From: Coptis chinensis
Taxonomy: Eukaryota; Streptophyta; Magnoliopsida; Ranunculales; Ranunculaceae
Direction of reading: 5' to 3'
Length of the DNA: 64,000 nt
Assembly (NCBI GenBank): GCA_015680905.1
Contig: CM027380.1
Location: 49,636,001 to 49,700,000 of the forward strand
The notes beneath the pieces are model-generated. The model made no database searches and had not been told where the DNA came from. It saw only the letters and a program-made list of their open reading frames with translations. Position numbers and translations under genes: made by a program. Below are positions 55,930-64,000 of the stretch, piece by piece. How positions within the stretch are numbered: the stretch's first letter is position 1; the number at the start of each line of letters is the position of its first letter.

Positions 55930-57019
55930 TCAAATGGTTTCGTGGTGCAATCCTAAAAAAATTGGCGGATTTTTTATGAATGGAGGTTGGATTTCAAGAG
56001 GTGTTAAATTGGGATAGGGATGGTTGGGTGGTGGTTTTTCACATGATCTCGAGGACTCAGAGAATTCTTCATCTAGTTTTGGTGTTTCCACAAAATTATG
56101 GTTCATATCTGCAATAGTAAGGATGTTACAAATTTGTTCCATTGATAAGTCTTTAACTGCCAAACTAAATTGAAATTCACTTTCCACCATAGATTTTATT
56201 CTCTCTTTTCCAAGCACTTCATTTTCTTTGTCCTCTCTGCCTAGATCTTCATAAAATTTACTCAATGCCATTTTCCAAATGTGTCGAGTCCAATACATAC
56301 TCTTGAGTTTCTTTTACTGGAGTTTTCTCATTTATGGGTGATGATACATTAAGTCATATGAGAGAAACTGTGACTTCGGGCATATAGTCATCATCATAAG
56401 ATTTGGAATTCTCACGATAGTCAGGTAGAGGTTCATAAGGATTTAATTGGTCAGAAGTATCAGGATGGGCTTTAGCAATTGGCTTTGTTATAGTAACACA
56501 TTGTTTCTCTTTTCGGTTGGGTTCTAGACTAGTGGGAAGAATATTAGTGTCAGATGTGGCATCATTTGAATCAGATTGGAAAAAACATAAGGTAGTTGCT
56601 ATTTGCTGAGTTAGTATTGTTTGTTTGGCCATATCCTGGTAGAGTTGGTCTGTGATGGATGGTGTAGTAGAATATGAATTTGATATGGATGGTGATGTGA
56701 ATGGTAATAGGCTTTGGGTGAAACCGTATGTACTCTGACTGACCAGGTGGATATATGAATGGTGGTTGACTATTTGTGGTGGAACTCCATGAGTTGTCAA
56801 CATGATTAGAAAACTCTTGAGTGTATGGGGTACTAGGGAAGTTTGAAAATTGAAATTCGTAATCATAAGGATTTCCCGTAGTAGGCTCGAATTCGGTATA
56901 TGATGGACAATGGGATAACTAGTGATAAAGACTACCACAAAAAGAACAAAGTTCTGGGTTTGCATTGTAATTCCATAATGGTTGTGATGCATATTGATTG
57001 GATATGAATACTCAATCAA
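55930..57019 (-). pseudogene. gag remnant of E1 with CCHC zinc knuckle
   Basis: The zinc knuckle is at 56907-56948: C-SF-C-GSLY-H-(stop)LS-HC on the minus strand, C-x2-C-x4-H-x4-C with a stop within it. It is followed by a Pro/Ser/Thr/Gln-rich tail (STTPSITDQLYQDMAKQT region in 56354-57019) and then an acidic helical stretch (FQFSLAVKDLSMEQICNIL in 55930-56298) that resembles the linker before protease. It is diverged from the gag of F and G. Only the C-terminal half of gag is evident; the N-terminal domain right of 57019 is not recognisable. Confidence 0.6.
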
Positions 57020-58365
57020 TGATGATGCACAACACAGTAGAAATTTATTTTTTTGGATTTTTGAAAATATTTGCTTGGTCTATAGATTACTATGCCCTGT
57101 TCAAGGAACAATTGGGCGCGAGACTAGGATGGCTCTACTACATGGCTCAGAAGAGTAGCCAGTCACTTCACCAAGTGATGTGCTACCAAGAATCTTATTC
57201 ACAATGAATCTGGGGGAAGGGAGTGAGGAAGGTAGTTGGCCCAATCGGAATTTGGTAACTGATTACTTTACATCCTCGTGGCTATATTTTTGTCTTTTTC
57301 TGGAGGAGTGTGACTACTTTGAGCTCTAGTTGATTGATTTTAATTTAGTTGTTTGGTCTAGGGCTTCAAGTATCAAGCATCGTCCGATTTATCTACATTG
57401 GGGAATGACTTCCCAATAGGTTGTTATGTGGCTTAGATTCAGGCTTATGCGTAAATGTAAATTGTAGTGCGGAAATTAAATTTCAAACAATCACGTAAGC
57501 ATCTTTGAACACACAAGGTATCCTCTTACATGGGCTTCGAGGAGGTTTAGAATTTACCTCTCAAGCTGTGCTTACACGCTACTTAAGGAGATGGCAACGT
57601 TAGTTGGCACATGATATGAGAATCAGGCCTAACCGTTCGAGCTTTTTTCCTATTTTAAGTTACAATAAAAGTCCACTTAAAAAGCCCATAGTTTGGGTTT
57701 TTGATAATTAAACAACTTTGCCTTCAAGGGCCCAAAGCATAAAACAAAACTAATACTGAACTAATCTAATAGATTAACTAGTTTAGATAGATTATCTAGA
57801 TTAACTAGAGCTAAAATTAGTTAGAGTGTTGATTACCAAGTTGATTCAAAGTGTGCGAGCATATGATTCACGACTCGCTTCTCACACTTGAACTTCTCAA
57901 GGCAATGAAAACTCTAATCTCTTAGTAAGTTTAGAACTTCAACCAAGTGCTCACTCATGTTCATCCACATAATCAATCAAAAACTATTTTTTTTTTTTTT
58001 TTTTTCTTTTTTTTATTTATATCTCTATCTATTACAAACAAGTTCCACTAATTTACAGTACTTTATTACAAAATTCGGATATGTAGATCAACTAAACATT
58101 ACAAAACAACTGAAACTGTGAAAAACTAGACACTAGAATGCTAAGGTGGACTCGGGGTCGCCCGTCGGATTCTGGCCAAGTTCTGTTGGTTTTCAGCTAT
58201 AGCTTCAGCTCCTCTCCGGCATGTTGATCTTGAGCCTGGATTTGCAAAAAAGTAAGTCAGTAATGAAAAACAACGAAATAAATCAACGAAAATTAGAAAA
58301 ATAATAAGTGAAAAGGTGAGAGTGATGCTTCTCTCCTTTGATGCTCAACCAAGGATTCTTGCTCC
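57020..58365 (-). mobile_element. E1, 5' leader
   Basis: Shares the block at 57165-57260 with the leader of F (52530-52640), which places it between gag and primer-binding site. There is a T run at 57986-58017. No gene seen. Confidence 0.6.
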
Positions 58366-58388
58366 TTCAATCTCCGGCAGCGGCTCCA
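58366..58388 (-). other. Primer-binding site of E1 (tRNA-Asp type)
   Basis: The minus strand reads TGGAGCCGCTGCCGGAGATT, one or two changes from the Athila-type site that pairs with the 3' end of tRNA-Asp (TGGCGCCGTTGCCGGGGA). Two bases separate it from the LTR. Confidence 0.75.
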
Positions 58389-58390
58389 TT

Positions 58391-59115
58391 TGATGTAGAC
58401 TAGTGTTGAGTATCTCAAAGTTGTTGATGTGGTTCACCATAAATTGTTTAGAGCTTGAATATTTAGGAGTTTTAAAAAGAAAGGAAGGTGGGTTCTTTAG
58501 TTTAAGACAAGTGTTTGTTTATTAGTTTATGAAGAACATTGAAAGAAAAGCTTAAGTGGTTTTAATGATTGAAGAACATAAACTTGAAAGCAATAAAAGG
58601 AAATGATTGATGGAAGAAAGAACAACAAAGAAAGATGATTGATTGATTGATTGAAATATAAAAGCAAATAACAAGATTGAAATGAAAAACAATAAAGTAA
58701 ATGACTTGAATGTAAAAAAGACTAGAAAATAAATCCTACATGACACTAGATTAAGTCTAGGTGCATTCTCTCTCTCTAACTTTTAGTTCCCCTACTTTAT
58801 ACAAATGACTAATTTGCCATTCTCCATTACATTTGAGACACCTCACCCTTTACTTTATACTTTTGTTTTTTCCTTTTGCTTTTTTATTTCTTCTTGATCA
58901 AGATAGGTTTTAGAGAAAGCCATCTTTTGTGTTAAGGACATATTTTGTGTTGAGGACTTTGACCTTTGACATTTGACTTTGACCCTTGACTTTGACCTTT
59001 GACTTTTTTAGCACTTTTTCATAGCAACTTCTAGTCTTCATAATAAGCGTGATTAAGGCTCCTTTTGGTGCTAAGATGCAGCTTTTATGATAAGTGGTCT
59101 GAATTTCTCTGTAAC
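58391..59115 (-). mobile_element. 5' LTR of E1, truncated by CACTA-3
   Basis: It begins TGATGTAGACTAG next to the primer-binding site. A minus-strand TATA motif (TGTATAAAGTAGG) lies at about 58792-58804, and the order of sequence features follows the F LTR (GACTTTGAC-type repeats about 58965-59010, a CTTTTGGTGCTAAGATG block). Its U3 end is not reached, because CACTA-3 starts at 59116 (left TSD probably AAC, 59113-59115). Confidence 0.7.
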
Positions 59116-59801
59116 CACTACTAAAAAAAGGGCTTATAAACTCAGCTAAAAGGTGAGATGTTAGAGCTTTTACCTCGGTTTTCTAGGAAAAACAAACCGA
59201 GATAAAAACCACTGAGATATAGAGTTCTATAAAACCGAGATAATAAGCTACTAAATAATCTCAGAAGTCTGACATCTTATCTAAACCTATTATCTCAGTT
59301 TTCTCAATCAAACAGAGATTATATGGAATAAAACCGAGATGAATTGTGATTAAAACCAATTAGTATAGAAGAAAATTGAGATGTTCTTTTATTGAAACCG
59401 AGATAATAAAAGTAAACCGTGATAAATTCTTTTCGAAAGGGTGATCACATGTACAACCTTTTATCTCACCTCTTTTTTTGGCCGACATAGTTTGTCATTT
59501 TTTTTTTATTTTTTATTTTTTTTATTTTAATATTTTGTTATTGTTATAACAACCTACAAATAGAAACCACTCTCCCGAACAACCACCACATTACCCTTTA
59601 TATTCATAAACATCAACCAACAAAAGCAACCCAACATAAGTCAATTTCTTTGAAGAATCTCATTTTATGGAATGAACAATGTCAAACATGAACATAACTT
59701 CCAAAGAGTACCACTGATCAATCATTGATAATAACTCAAATATATATCAACTAATCTTTGAACTATAGGAAGACATGTTTTTAACCTTTCCATATGGAAT
59801 A

Positions 59802-60250
59802 CTAAGACACGTCTTGGAAGATCTGCACATCCAGGCATGTTGAGTATTTAAAGCGGACATGATGTAAGTCAATATCACCTCTCACACTGGCTAGTGTGTC
59901 GTCTTCATCATTTCTTGAATCTATCTTTGGTTTACTATTAAGAATGTTGAAAATAGACGCAGTGGAGTCCTTGGCTTTGTTACTTTTCAGCCATTGCATT
60001 GCCTTGAGAAATGTTCATGACCCAATGGTCAGAGCAAAGAAAACCTGCAAACAGATGTAGATTATAACTATATCTAATCGATATGGAAGAAAAACAACAA
60101 TCAATTAACATTCTATCATGAAAAATTTATTAAATGTGGATATTTTATCTTTCACAAGACGAGCTCCAATATAGAAAATGGTAGCAATAGTTGAATAGAG
60201 AACATAATTCGCAAAAACAAACCTAAACCACTAATGATGCCTAGCTGGTG
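59802..60250 (-). pseudogene. Captured fragment of an ABCB (MDR/P-glycoprotein-type) transporter gene
   Basis: ABCB proteins are plasma-membrane ATP-driven transporters, including auxin carriers. Two exons can be read. The right one (about 60118-60250) gives GIISGLGLF and, after a frameshift, YSTIATIFYIGARLVKDK, the end of the first transmembrane domain. The left one starts at 60044 after the acceptor TTTGCAG and reads VFFALT, a stop, KAKDSTASIFNILNSKPKID, GDIDLHHVRFKY and DVQIFQDVS, the linker to the first nucleotide-binding domain, then a stop at 59802. It ends just before where Walker A would be. The intron between the exons is retained, so capture was from DNA. Dead: two stops and a frameshift. 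Confidence 0.85.
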
Positions 60251-61229
60251 TTTTCAATAGTCCATAGTCTACAACTCCCAATATGAACTATCATCTAGAT
60301 GAGGTGCAAGTCTAGGCTTAGTTCTCAGGAGGTAAAACTTACTAGATGAGATATCGCCTAGCTTGGTGCAATCAACTGAAAGTCAAGTACTTGCGGCCTT
60401 GCTGGAACCCTCAAAGATGGACCTCTGCTATCTTGCCATCTGGGCTTGTTTGTCGTACTTATGTGACTGATCTTACGCATGACAAAGGCACGAGCATCAA
60501 ATTGGGATCTCCAAGCGAGCTTTTGGATTTGCAGACCATTCTATTCCTATCTTATTTGCATTCATCACCTACAACTACAATCAGATAAATAATTCGCATG
60601 AGCAAGAAGTTAATAGCTAGTTAACCTACACTACCATATAGCGTATTATAAAGGACGAAAAGCATACCTGAATTCACAAGCTAGATCGCTAGGAGACAAA
60701 AGGACAACTTGAGAAGGAAAGCTTAATTTATCAGCACCCTTCATTTTATCATCCTACTGCATCCTAGTGTTATAGCTATGCTTCTTGTTAATGCATGCTT
60801 AAGTTACATTCTTACGTCATTGAGAATCCATGATTAAAACCTCACACCAAAGGCAATAAAAAATCAACAAGAAATGATAATATTGCAACAATATCATTCA
60901 ACTTAACACCAAAATAATAAGCCTGCAAAGTTAGAATTTCTCAATTTGATAATACGATAGAGATTTTAGCGATATTGTAATTAGCCATAAATTCCAATCC
61001 TTCAGACCAGTATTTCAATAGTTCCAAATCTGTAACTATCAACATGAACTTCGCCTTAACTAAAAGTCTAAAACCCATTGATAAGGAAGCAAACATATTA
61101 CGTTACGTTAGGTAGGATCAACAGAAAATCATGCATTATACTTATTCGACTTAAAGCAATGATACAATGGTTCCCAATCCCAAAACAACAATAAAGAATC
61201 GGGGCATCCATATTTACAACCAAAAAAAC
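60251..61229. other. CACTA-3 interior, nothing identified
   Basis: Contains an 80-residue plus-strand frame at 60346-60588 without recognisable motif. On the minus strand the same stretch has possible short coding blocks (for example VTYVRQTSPDGKIAEVHL) that might belong to another captured gene, but the evidence is thin. The rest is AT-rich. Confidence 0.3.
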
Positions 61230-62095
61230 TTAAAAAGGAGATACCAATTTTTTTTTTTTTTGAAAACTAAAACAATCTCGAAAAGCAATATATTCCAGAA
61301 CATGATACAATGGCCATATATACATCATTTGTAAACTAACTTGTACTAGGAAAGTAGGAAGTGTGATTGCTACTGTGCTGCAAGGGGGGTTAAGGGATCG
61401 TATGATTGCCAACAAACTTGCAGTATCAAATAATGAAGTCATCAACTGTCGTTGCAACACAGAGAACAACAGCTGAGGCAGCCTAAACACACCAAGGCAG
61501 TGCAAAGTTGTGTGATAGCAATTGCACACTGATCATTCATCTGTGAACAAGTCCGAATGCAACACATGCAATAGCAGCAATTTTCCAGCTTACTGCAACA
61601 ACTCAAAGATGCCTTTGCAAAGACTTCCCCCGCAAGCTCTCGCAATCGGGATTCCCCGAATCTTGGGAGGAACATTATCAGCCGTCGCAACCAAGTTACC
61701 AAAGCCAATCCCCGTTCCTTTCATAAATGTAATCTTGCGATCTTTAGATTTGACAAGTTTCTGTAGGTCAACTTTGTTTAGAATCTTTTGTATATCAATT
61801 GATTGCACGGCTTGCTTCCCTCCTACCGTCTGAAGTAAGATCATATGGGTATACTCAGATGGGAAACCAAACTGTACGCTCCTTTTTGCAACCTTGTCCT
61901 CAAGCTGTTTACTTTGAGAAATCCATGCTTAGGCTGTGAGTAGGTCAATTTGTTTCTTGACAGATACTTTTTCAAGTGGGATATCCTTTGCTCTTTGTAC
62001 TTTCAAGTCTATATCAAAGTTTCTCATATCTTCTACAGTGCCTCTAGCTTTCAGCAAGTCAGGAAAGTTTCCACGGTATCTTACTAATCTTCATT
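61230..62095 (-). pseudogene. Captured C-terminus of a plant VWA / inter-alpha-trypsin-inhibitor heavy-chain-like gene
   Basis: From the right: YRGNFPDLLKARG, LKVQRAKDIPLEKVSVKKQI, an in-frame stop after LLTA, then QLEDKVAKRSVQFGFPSEYT, MILLQTVGGKQ, DIQKILNKVDLQKLV, GTGIGFGNLVATADNVPPKI. A frameshift near 61650-61700 leads to the Cys-rich tail CCYCMCCIRTCSQMNDQCAI, then AITQLCTALVCLGCLSCCSLCC and a stop at 61442. This Cys-rich MNDQC-(A/V)-IA-x-TQLCTAL tail is characteristic of the plant protein family annotated as inter-alpha-trypsin inhibitor heavy chain-related (VIT and VWA domains). The VWA domain is not included. 61230-61441 looks like its 3' UTR, ending at an A run on the minus strand (61248-61261). 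One stop and one frameshift make it a pseudogene. Confidence 0.82.
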
Positions 62096-62777
62096 AGATA
62101 ATATATACTCCTTGAATTATCAAACCAGGTACTTTGGCTTGCAACTTACCTTGTTGCCATATCGAAAAATAGAGAAACTCATTAATGAAACCGTACCCCC
62201 ACTACTTGAAGTATTGTCATAACCCCGTGCACATGCTAATTTGATATTAAATGAATCTTGAGAAAGATAAAACTGGCCCCTAGCCTTCTCCTATTATTTT
62301 CTTCCATATCCCTTCTTTCTCAGTTTTCCTTAGAGGCTAATCCCTCCTTCGTTCCCCAGGGGTAAACTCATCAGGCGTCCTTAGATACCAAAAAATTTCT
62401 AGCAACATCTTGTTGAACAAACTTCTATTAAGAAACTTTATTAACAAAAGAGTGGGCTTCACAAACGCTATTAACAAACTTGTTGTCAAAGTATATTGGC
62501 TTAGCCAGACTAATGGTAACTGGTAAGTAAGATACTAGCCACTATAGTAGCAGAAACAAACGAAAAAAAAATGAAGAAGAAAGCACCTAGAATTAAGAAG
62601 CAAACCTGATGTCAGTGAAAGGACCATCGACAAGTCCTTGTTCTTTCTTTCTCAATTGGAGCGACATGACAAATTCAGAGTCTAGATCAGACCAGAATTC
62701 CCTCGCTGGGCCTCAAGAGAGTGCACAAATCAACACATGTGATCACCCATTCTACTTGAACACGTGTAACAGTAGCT
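62096..62777 (-). other. CACTA-3 interior with further exon-like pieces
   Basis: At about 62136 the minus strand has ATGGCAACAAG with donor GTAAGT, an apparent exon end. At about 62605-62700 it reads DLDSEFVMSLQLRKKEQGLV, DGPFTDIR, followed by GTTTGC. These may be upstream exons of the VWA-like gene or a separate one; I cannot assign them. Confidence 0.35.
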
Positions 62778-63705
62778 TTAACCAAGTTCAATGGATTCAC
62801 ATCTTCTGTCAATATAGTCCTAATAATGCCAGCCACGATTAGAGCCAACGCCTTACTATAGTTAAAAACCTCTACTCCAAGAGAAATTACCTTCAATTCA
62901 AGGACAAAATCAACATCTTCGACCTGCAAAACAACTCCACGCAGTCCTTGCTCAAAGACCTAAAAGACAAAGGAATATAAATGCCTCATAAGGTCCAAAT
63001 AAATTTATGGTGTAATGCAAGGACTGGTTATAGTCTATTTGCCAGTCTAGGCAATACTAAGCTCCCTTGGGCATGAGGCAAAATGGGTAAGCTAGAGCCC
63101 AGTGCAGGTTTGATCATCATTTGTTGAAATAACATTATTTTAGAAACTTAACAAGTTTGGGCGGTTTTACCCTCAAAGTGCTTTTCTTAATTCATATTTT
63201 GTAGTAAATAAAAAAATTACCTCAATAAGTGCCTGTGCTTCAGACAGAGTTTTTGATATGGAAAACACTGCCTTCTGAGTATCTTGGAGTGCTGCAATGA
63301 TAGTGAAAGAGGAAGCTCAAAATGTGAGTAGAGAATAATTAAAATGCTACATCCAAAGTCTCCAATCAATAGAAAAGAAAAACCGTACCTTGAAGCCTTA
63401 TGAAGGAGATGGAGTACACTGATCCAAGAGAGGAAGAGATGCGTCCACACTCCACCTTCAAATACCAACGAATTAATTAGAACTCTGATTAGGTCACAAA
63501 GTTGGGATGGAATTTCATTTCGTTAGGTTGAAGAAGAATAGTTACGACCTAGGGCATTTGAGAAGGGACTAAATTCGTTCGTTCTTCCAATTTTAAAAAA
63601 TCGGTGCTTGCAATTATAAAAATCGGTACTTACCTTGTTAAGCTCGAGAGTGGAGAAGCGAGATACTTGGGAGGCTGGGAGCACAACGGGGCGCGCGGTT
63701 GCCAT
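62778..63705 (-). CDS. Captured five-exon gene fragment with an intact spliced frame, unknown protein
   Basis: Exon 1 63634-63705 (ATG at 63705; MATARPVV...), exon 2 63389-63455, exon 3 63221-63291, exon 4 62891-62959, exon 5 62778-62819 ending in TAA. Donors are AAG/GTAAGT, AAG/GTACGG, GAG/GTAATT, AAG/GTAATT; acceptors end GAAG, TTGCAG, TTTTAG, TTATTAG. Phases are 0, 1, 0, 0 and agree at each junction, giving about 106 residues without a stop. The product is soluble-looking: RISSSLGSVYSISFIRLQ, ALQDTQKAVFSISKTLSEAQ, a helical EQGLRGVVLQVEDVDFVLEL, DYIDRRCESIEL. I do not recognise the family. The last intron would be 71 bases; if it is instead retained, a frame with TILTEDVNPLNLVKA follows. 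A short out-of-frame upstream ATG lies at 63743. It could be a decayed fragment of a larger gene that chanced to stay open, or an expressed transposon-borne gene. Confidence 0.5.
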
Positions 63706-64000
63706 CCTGAGTTCGTGCGAGAGAGTGTGAAGAGGGTGGTTGCCATTATCTAATCGTGTCCTCTTTTTTGCAATTTCTGTTTTCTATTTTGCCTATCTAT
63801 TCCAAGATATTTGGTTTAAGATTAATTATATCGGTTAAGTGCCGAGATATTTGGTATAATTTCAATTATTTCGATTGAGTGCGAGATAACTGAAATTTCC
63901 TATTATATCAGTGTCACACCATGCCAGATAATTATATTTTGGTTTATCTCGGATATGTAAGAATCGAGATAACATATTTCAACTCATAGATAATAACTAG
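63706..64000. repeat. CACTA-3 right subterminal repeat region
   Basis: From 63810 on, repeated TTGGT(A/T)TAA, (G/C)CGAGATA and TCGAGATAA motifs in both orientations mirror those at 59150-59430. The upstream part on the minus strand (63706-63780) would be the 5' flank of the unknown gene. Confidence 0.65.

Larger units (their letters stand above)
59116..64000. mobile_element. CACTA-3 (En/Spm-type) carrying several host-gene fragments, left part
   Basis: Starts CACTACTAAAAAAAGG after a likely 3-bp TSD AAC. The left subterminal region (59140-59430) and the sequence at the right window edge (63800-64000) are full of inverted copies of AACCGAGAT/ATCTCGGTT-like motifs, so both subterminal arrays are probably in view and the right end must lie just beyond the window. 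Between them are fragments of an ABCB transporter gene, a VWA/inter-alpha-trypsin-inhibitor-like gene and an unidentified five-exon gene, all on the minus strand. No transposase is visible, so it is a Pack-CACTA-type element. Confidence 0.85.

Noticed and set aside
61248-61261. A run on the minus strand after the VWA/ITIH-like fragment as proof of a processed retrocopy
   Set aside because: No TSD around it, neighbouring fragments keep introns and splice donors; the run is probably part of the donor's 3' region or chance.
62687-62929. 80-residue ORF as part of a phosphoglycerate dehydrogenase ACT-region fragment
   Set aside because: Only a loose resemblance (E-D-V-N and LVKA); the splice-site reading through exons 4 and 5 explains the stretch better.
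1-64000. tRNA, rRNA or other structured RNA genes
   Set aside because: No cloverleaf with box A/B sequences or rRNA blocks noticed; only tRNA-complementary primer-binding sites.

Overview
The window is plant nuclear DNA, very probably from a eudicot. It shows Ty3/gypsy elements of the Athila and Tat types, an L1-type LINE with plant-style ORF1 and endonuclease, CACTA (En/Spm) transposons, and captured fragments of plant gene families (ABCB transporter, a VWA/inter-alpha-trypsin-inhibitor-like protein, a PAP/OAS1-type nucleotidyltransferase). I cannot name the species. I found no intact host gene. The window is one large nest of transposable elements, as in pericentromeric or other repeat-rich chromatin.

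The nesting can be read from target-site duplications (TSDs) and from sequence that continues across insertions. Layer 0 is element E1, a minus-strand Athila-type retrotransposon whose pieces lie at 1-756 and 55018-59115; its 5' LTR starts at 58391 and is cut by CACTA-3. Layer 1 is element F, also Athila-type on the minus strand, inserted in E1. Its LTRs are 757-1654 and 54114-55017 and both outer flanks carry GTGAG, so these ends, 54.3 kb apart, belong to one insertion. The rest of F is scattered between them: 3' noncoding part 1655-2515, env-like region 28691-31495, integrase 46242-47938, RNase H/RT 48044-49700, protease and gag 49985-52220, leader and primer-binding site 52221-54110.

Inside F lie: (a) a composite at 2516-28690. 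Its left part is a third Athila element, G (minus; 3' LTR 2516-3819, env-like ORFs, integrase, RT, protease/gag up to about 18490), fused head to head with the 3' part of a plus-strand Tat/Retand-type element (integrase C-terminus at 18.5 kb, antisense ORF 25.4-27.7 kb, 3' LTR 28009-28690). G holds a MULE-like element in a TA microsatellite (5353-7505), a clean solo LTR (7844-9161) and another LTR (9426-10644); the Tat part holds CACTA-1 (19634-25050). (b) A solo LTR (31496-39707) that itself carries a near-complete 6.9-kb LINE (32721-39580). (c) CACTA-2 (39738-46028), with a nested Harbinger-like MITE. (d) A 5'-truncated LINE fragment in the integrase (46605-47003). CACTA-3 starts at 59116 and runs past the right edge.

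The most distinctive content is cargo. All three CACTA elements carry host-gene exons with recognisable splice sites. CACTA-3 carries pieces of at least three genes, one of which keeps an uninterrupted spliced reading frame of about 106 codons over five exons, from a protein I do not recognise. The retroelement genes are all broken by stops and frameshifts; any activity would depend on enzymes supplied from elsewhere.
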